Shown piece after piece: positions 37,001 to 43,000 of a stretch of DNA of 64,000 bases. The notes under the pieces were generated by a model. That model was given only the letters and a program-made list of their open reading frames with translations. It did not search any database and was not told where the DNA came from. The stretch comes from Callaeas wilsoni (taxonomy: Eukaryota; Chordata; Aves; Passeriformes; Callaeidae). The stretch covers positions 21,264 to 85,263 of the forward strand of contig VWPU01009731.1 of the NCBI GenBank assembly GCA_013398955.1. Direction: 5' to 3'. Numbering within the stretch: the first letter of the stretch is position 1; each line of letters begins with the position of its first letter. A program made the translations under genes and the position numbers.

Positions 37001-40000
37001 AGCAATTCCCAAAGGAGGGTTGCAGTCCAGAGCTCAGATCCAAGGATTTGAGGAGAGCAGGATAATTTAGCAGCAGCAGGAGCTGGCTGTGCGGGCCGGC
37101 CGGAGCCCAGACCTCGGCCCTGCTCCGCTCGCCGACCGCACACATGCTCCGGCCGGAATTCCGGGCAAGCCGGGACGGGATGGCAGCACACAGGGAGCAG
37201 TGTCAGGCCTCTCCCGCTGTTCCTGACCCTCCATTCTCTGTCACCTCCATCCCACGTCCCCCGCTGTCCCCAGGCTCCCGTCCTGCTCGCAGTCTGTGCT
37301 GCTGTGTTGGGGGCGGGAGGCTCCGAGGGGATCCCGCCTGGATGTGTGTGCTGGGCAGGGACGTTCCCGTGTTGTCTTTGCTTCCCAAGAACCTGTTTGT
37401 CTGCTCGGGTACTTGTCACGAGTCCTTGGAAAAACCCATTGGGCATCAGCCCCAAAGAGTGGTGCTGGTTCCCTCCACACGTTAGGAATGCGGGGTTTAT
37501 GGCACTTCCAGGGTTTTAGGCTGCAGGTGAATATGGATATTAATGATGGATGTCTGAGGAAATTCAGGAATCTGCTCCGTGATATATTCTGGGGTGTGGT
37601 CTGATGTGGATTCTTCTGCTTCTCTATTTCACCAGCATTCCATTGCTCCATATCCATAGAAACTGTGATGCTGAACTGCATTAAGGGGTTGTTCTCTTGC
37701 TGAACTGTTGGGGAAAATTGTTGTTGGGAAAGATTACTGCAAGGGGAAATGACTGTTGGAAAAATGCTGTGTACATTTAGTATTGTTTAATTTTATTGCT
37801 TCACACCTTCCACAGAATTTGCATTTCCTAAAGAATCCAGGCCACAGCAGTTTAATCTTTGCCTCTTCCCCTCCCTCCTTCCCGTGGCCTGGATTCAAGA
37901 GAGTAATGAGTGAGCTCCGGCTGTCAGGAAATCAACTTTAGCAATGAATTACATTGAAAATGTGCATGACCTCAATCTACTCTGTGTAGAAAATGTGGGA
38001 AGTGCTGCTTTTCCTCTTTTCCCCAGATTTCATGGAAGTGGAGCTGGGTCGCAGCCTGTCCCAGCTCGGAAAATGGCCAATATTGCAAGGGGACAAATTC
38101 CTCTGCTGCAGCAAATGAAATCCCAGGATTTTCCTGTTTATTGAGGAAGCTGGGAGCAGTCTCTGCATTTTCCCTTTTCCCTCTGGAGTGCCAACTCCCC
38201 TCTGCAGATTAGGCCCAGCACGTTCCAGCGGGATCCTTTCCGTTTCTGGCACCCAGCTCCCAGTGAAAAGGTTTAAAAGTTCGTGGTTTGGTGCAGCCCA
38301 TTCCCAGAGCGGGAATTCCCACCTTCCTTGGGAATAACAGCCAGTGAGGAGGGGAGCAGAGGTTCCCTTTGGAATGAGCCTGGGGAGGGCACCCAGCGAG
38401 CTCCAGAAACTGATCCCTCAGGATGTGAGCTGATTTCCCAGGACAGCTCTGGAGGGAATGGCTCATTTTTCCATTTTGATGCTGGTAGAGAAAGCTCTGC
38501 CAGGAGATCCTGGGCTTTAAACAGGGGAAATGTTTTTCCAGTGGTTTTTAAAAGAAGGAAATTCACAACTTCCATGGTTTTTTTTGGAAGATTTCTTGAA
38601 TGACGAAAGAATTATAATGGAAGTTTCCTTTCATTTTTAATAATCAGGGTTGGCATTTTTTACTTCACCTCAGAGATATGATTTAAATAATCATTTCCTT
38701 CTATTTACTTTTCAACTTCTGTTAAAAAATAGTTATTAATGGACAAATTCCCAGCTTGCACATTTCAAAGCAAATTTGATTAATTCTTCATCCATCTAGA
38801 GAAGTGTATCCTGATATTTTTTTTTTTAGTCTAAGCTGGAGAAGAAATTGCTGGAATGGCAGAGGGGAGGAACAGATGTTTTTTGTTCCTTTGCAGATTC
38901 CCATTAATCAGAATTCAATAAGCACTACACTGTGCCAGGTGCTCTCAGTGGCAGGACAATGCTGGAATTTTGGGAAGTCTGACACCCAAAAGGTGTTAGG
39001 AAAACTCCCAGTGATGATTGAGAAATAGAGAGACAGATAATGAAAAATCAGGATGGGTCAGGAAAAATCCAAACCCCCTCCAAAGTCCTGAAAACAGGAG
39101 GGAAACAACCAGGGGGAAAAGTGACAAGGAAGAAACGTGGAACAGGAGAGGAAAGGGAATGAGAAACATTTAGGAAACTTTCCCTGTGTGTTGTGACCAC
39201 TGATGTTGAGGCAAACGTTGAATTCCGGGTCACTATTGTACAAAAAATGTCCTTGGCACAACCCAGGAGGTGCTGGGAGCTGCACACGGAGCCGGCACAG
39301 CCTCAGCACTGCCAGCCGGGGATGTTTGCTGCAGAAAACACAAACGGCTCCTTTTTCTTGGGGGCAAAACCTTCCTAAAAAAGTTTCTGCTGCTGGAACG
39401 AGCAGTGAGAAAGTCCTAATTCCAGAATCACCAGCAGACTGTTTAAATATTGGGATTCTGCCAAAATTTGTTGCTCTGAAAGTAACGAGTCCCGTTCAGT
39501 GAAATTTTCTCTTCTCTCTCACCATTCATTATTCTCACTATCTCTGTCCTGAACCTCTCAAGCTCTCGTGCCTGCAGAGGGTCCCTCAGCAGCCTGGGGA
39601 CCGTCCGCGCAGTCCCGGGCAGGCCGGGCGCTGCGGCAGGAGCGCGTGGCGGTTGCTGGGTTGTTGTGACGTGCGTGGGGAAGGGTCTGGGCTGGTGACT
39701 AAAGGCTGCCCTGCATTTGTGAACAGACCCCGTCGCAGCAGAGCGGCCTCCTGGACAACGGGCAGGACGAGGTGGCCGTGGGCAGCCCCTGGACCCCGTA
39801 CCCGCTGGGCCGGCGGGACGTGCCCCCCGACACCGTCACCAAGAAGGTAAGGGGTGCCAGGCGCGGCCCGAGCCCGGCCCTGGAGGCAGCAGGACAGCTT
39901 TGGGCAGCACCCCGGGGTGTTGCGAGGCTTAAAGAGCTGCTGTGAGTTCAGGGCGGTGTTTTCGGGGTGCCCCTTGGCGTGCTCGGGCTCTGCTGTGGGC

Positions 40001-43000
40001 ACGGAGGGCTGGGCAGGGCTGCTCCTGCCCTTGTCCTGCAGAGTCTCATCCCGAGCCTCCATCCCAAGGGTATTGGGCAGTCCATGAAAAGCACGAGCGG
40101 TGGGATGGCTCCAGCCCAGCCCTGCACAGGCACAGCCCTTTTGCTGATGCCTGAAAAAGGGCCTCATTCCTGGTGCCTCGTGGTGGTGGATGTTGAATTC
40201 CAGTCCTTGGAATTCCTGGCAAACACTGGCTGCCCCCTCCCAGACCCAGCTGGGCTCATGGGCTCAGGACCTGCTGGGTTGGGCTGCTCTGACCATACAG
40301 CTGGAGAATGGAGGCTCCTCACAAACGGCGTTGGAGGAGGAGCTGCAGGGATGAGCCAGGATAATCTCGGGGATCATTGTCAGGGATCCCTCCTCCCCAT
40401 CCTGCAGTCCCAGGAGTGAGTGACACCAGGTGGAAGTCACAGTGTGCACACTGGTACCTGCTGTGTGTCATGATCCCGAGGATCTCCCTGCTGCTCCAAG
40501 CTTTTATCCAGGCAGCTGCAGAAGCAGCAGCCCGGGGAGATGCAGCCAGAGATCCCCAGGAGAATCGCTGGAGGATGGGAAACAAAAGCCATTGCTCCAG
40601 AGATGCCTCCGGGCACAGGAGGGGGAGGAGGAGGAGGGTGAGCGATGGTGTGGGGTGGAGTTGGCCCTGACAGTTGTTTATCCTCTGACCTGCAAGAAAT
40701 TGGGATGAGAAATGTCAGAATCCTGGTTTTCCCAGCTCCGAAGGCCCACCTGTGCTGGGGCTGGGGAGGTTTGCAGCCCACTCTGGAAGCCGCAGGAATT
40801 GCCCGTTCCAGCTGGCTGCTCTCCTAACGGGATGCTTGCCCACAGGCAGGTAGCCACATCCAGACCCTGATGGGATCCCAGAGCCTGCAGCACCGGAGCC
40901 GGGAGCAGCAGTACGAGGGCAGCATGAACAAGGTCACCATCCAGCAGTACCAGCCCCCCCTGCCCATCCAGATCCCGTCATCCCAGAGCTCCCGGGCCCC
41001 CCAGCCCCAGCGGTGCCTCATCCAGACCAAGGGCCAGCGCAGCACGGACGCCTACCAGGAGCAGGTGAGGCACGGGGGGCACGGCAGCTCCTGGGCACAA
41101 ACATTTCCAAGGTGTCCACGGGACAGGGGAACCTTGGCAGGAGTGGGGCAGCTGAGCTGGGCAGCCCAGGGGAGCTGTGGGTGGACTGGGAGAGCTCTGG
41201 CTGGGCTGGGAGAGCTCTGGCTGGGCTGGGAGAGCTCTGGCTGGACTGGAGGAGCTGCGCTGGGAGTGCTCTGGCTGGGCTGGGGGAGCTCCAACTGGGC
41301 TGAGAGAGCTCTGGCTGGGCTGGGAGAGCGCTGGCTGGGCTGGCGGAGCTCTGGCGGGGCTGGGGGAGCTCTGACTGGACTGGGGGAGCTGCACTGGGAG
41401 AGCTCTGGCTGGGCTGGGAGAGCTCTGGCTGGGCTGGGGGAGCTCTGGCTGGGCTGGGGGAGCTCTGGCTGGGCTGAGGGACAGGCTGGGTCCATCCCTT
41501 CCCCAGCACCAGCCCCCAATACCCATTTTCTCCCCGACTGACCCCTGACAGTTTGGAGGTCCCTGAGCAGAGCTGGCATCCCCGGGTCAGACTGAATTAA
41601 TTTGCTTTTTTGCTTCTGCCGTGTCCCCAGTGAGCCAGTTCAGTGCCCGCAGGGCAGGGCTCTGCTGGGACACTGCCCTGCTCAGACCCGCCCAGCACAG
41701 CCCAGCTGCAGCCCCGGAGCCCCACCCTGGCACAGGCCCTGGGCAGTCTCCTCATTCCCTGCTCCCGTCCCCGTTACATTAGTCCCTAAGGACTCTGCAG
41801 GGCTGCGTGAGGCCCCTGGGGAGCAGACTGAGGCGCAGAACCGTCCCTAAACCTTCCTCCTGTGGGAAGTGTTGGTGGAGCCCCAGGAGCAGCTCCTGTC
41901 CCACACCCCTGATGTTCAGAACCTGCTGGGGGAGGTTCTCTTCTGTGCTCAGACCCGCTCAGGGCACAGCCATGGAGCTCCCCTGAGCTCATTTTCATTT
42001 TATGCCCAATTCCCCAAGGCTCTTTAGGCTGCCCTGGCTAAGAGAGGAGGCTCAGCCCTGTTTGCTGTGGCAGAAGTGGTTGGTGCTCAGTGCAGGCTGT
42101 CACATCCTGGCAGTGCTCTGGGGATCCCGGAGGATTTTATCCCTTGGCTTCGTCCCAGGGGTGCTGCACGCCTGGCTCCTCCTGGGGAAATACAATTGCA
42201 CCAGACGAAGCCTCACTGAAGGGTTTCTCCCAATGCTGAAGTGAAAAACTTGGCCAGGGTGAAGCTCTCTTTCGCAAGTCTAAAGGGTTTTTTCCTCCTT
42301 GAGCAGAAAACTTTAAAATCCATGCAAAAATCCGTGAAAGACAGGGAATGTTGTGGTATCACTGCAGTGTGGGAAAATCCTGCCAGCACTTCCAGATTAT
42401 GGCAATATTCCAGTGGCTTTTCCCATTTTGTGGGGTGCAGGGGCTCAGCTCACCCGTGAAATGGGACGGGAGGGAAGGAGGGGCCGTGGCTTGGGCAGGG
42501 TTCAGTGCTGACATCCCTGTTTGTCCTACCCAGTTTTGTGTGAGGATAGAGAAGAATCCTGGCCTCGGGTTTAGTATCAGTGGTGGAATAAGTGGACAAG
42601 GAAATCCATTCAAACCTTCTGACAAGGTAAGTTTGAAATTCCTCTCTCCCTGTTCCTTGTTTGAGAGGTCACAGAGTGGAGGCAGAGAACATGAGGGGGA
42701 TATTTGTGCCCCTCTGCTGGGATAATTAAAAGATTTTTCCCCATACTTGGGGGGTTTTTTTCCCAGTTAAAGAAGATGAGGGAATCAAGCATCAATCCCA
42801 TGAGTGTCAGACCCATATTCCCTGGATAAGAGAATTTTTGGGGCAGTTTTCTGGAGAATTGTCTCTCACTTGTTTAGCGTCACCTTAGACCCTGATTAAA
42901 CTTTTACTAAATTAATTAGAGGGAACCCTAAAGCAGCAATATCATCGCTGGAGGCTGGAATTCCAGAGTTTGTAGCTGCTGTGTCAGATAAAACCAGCCT

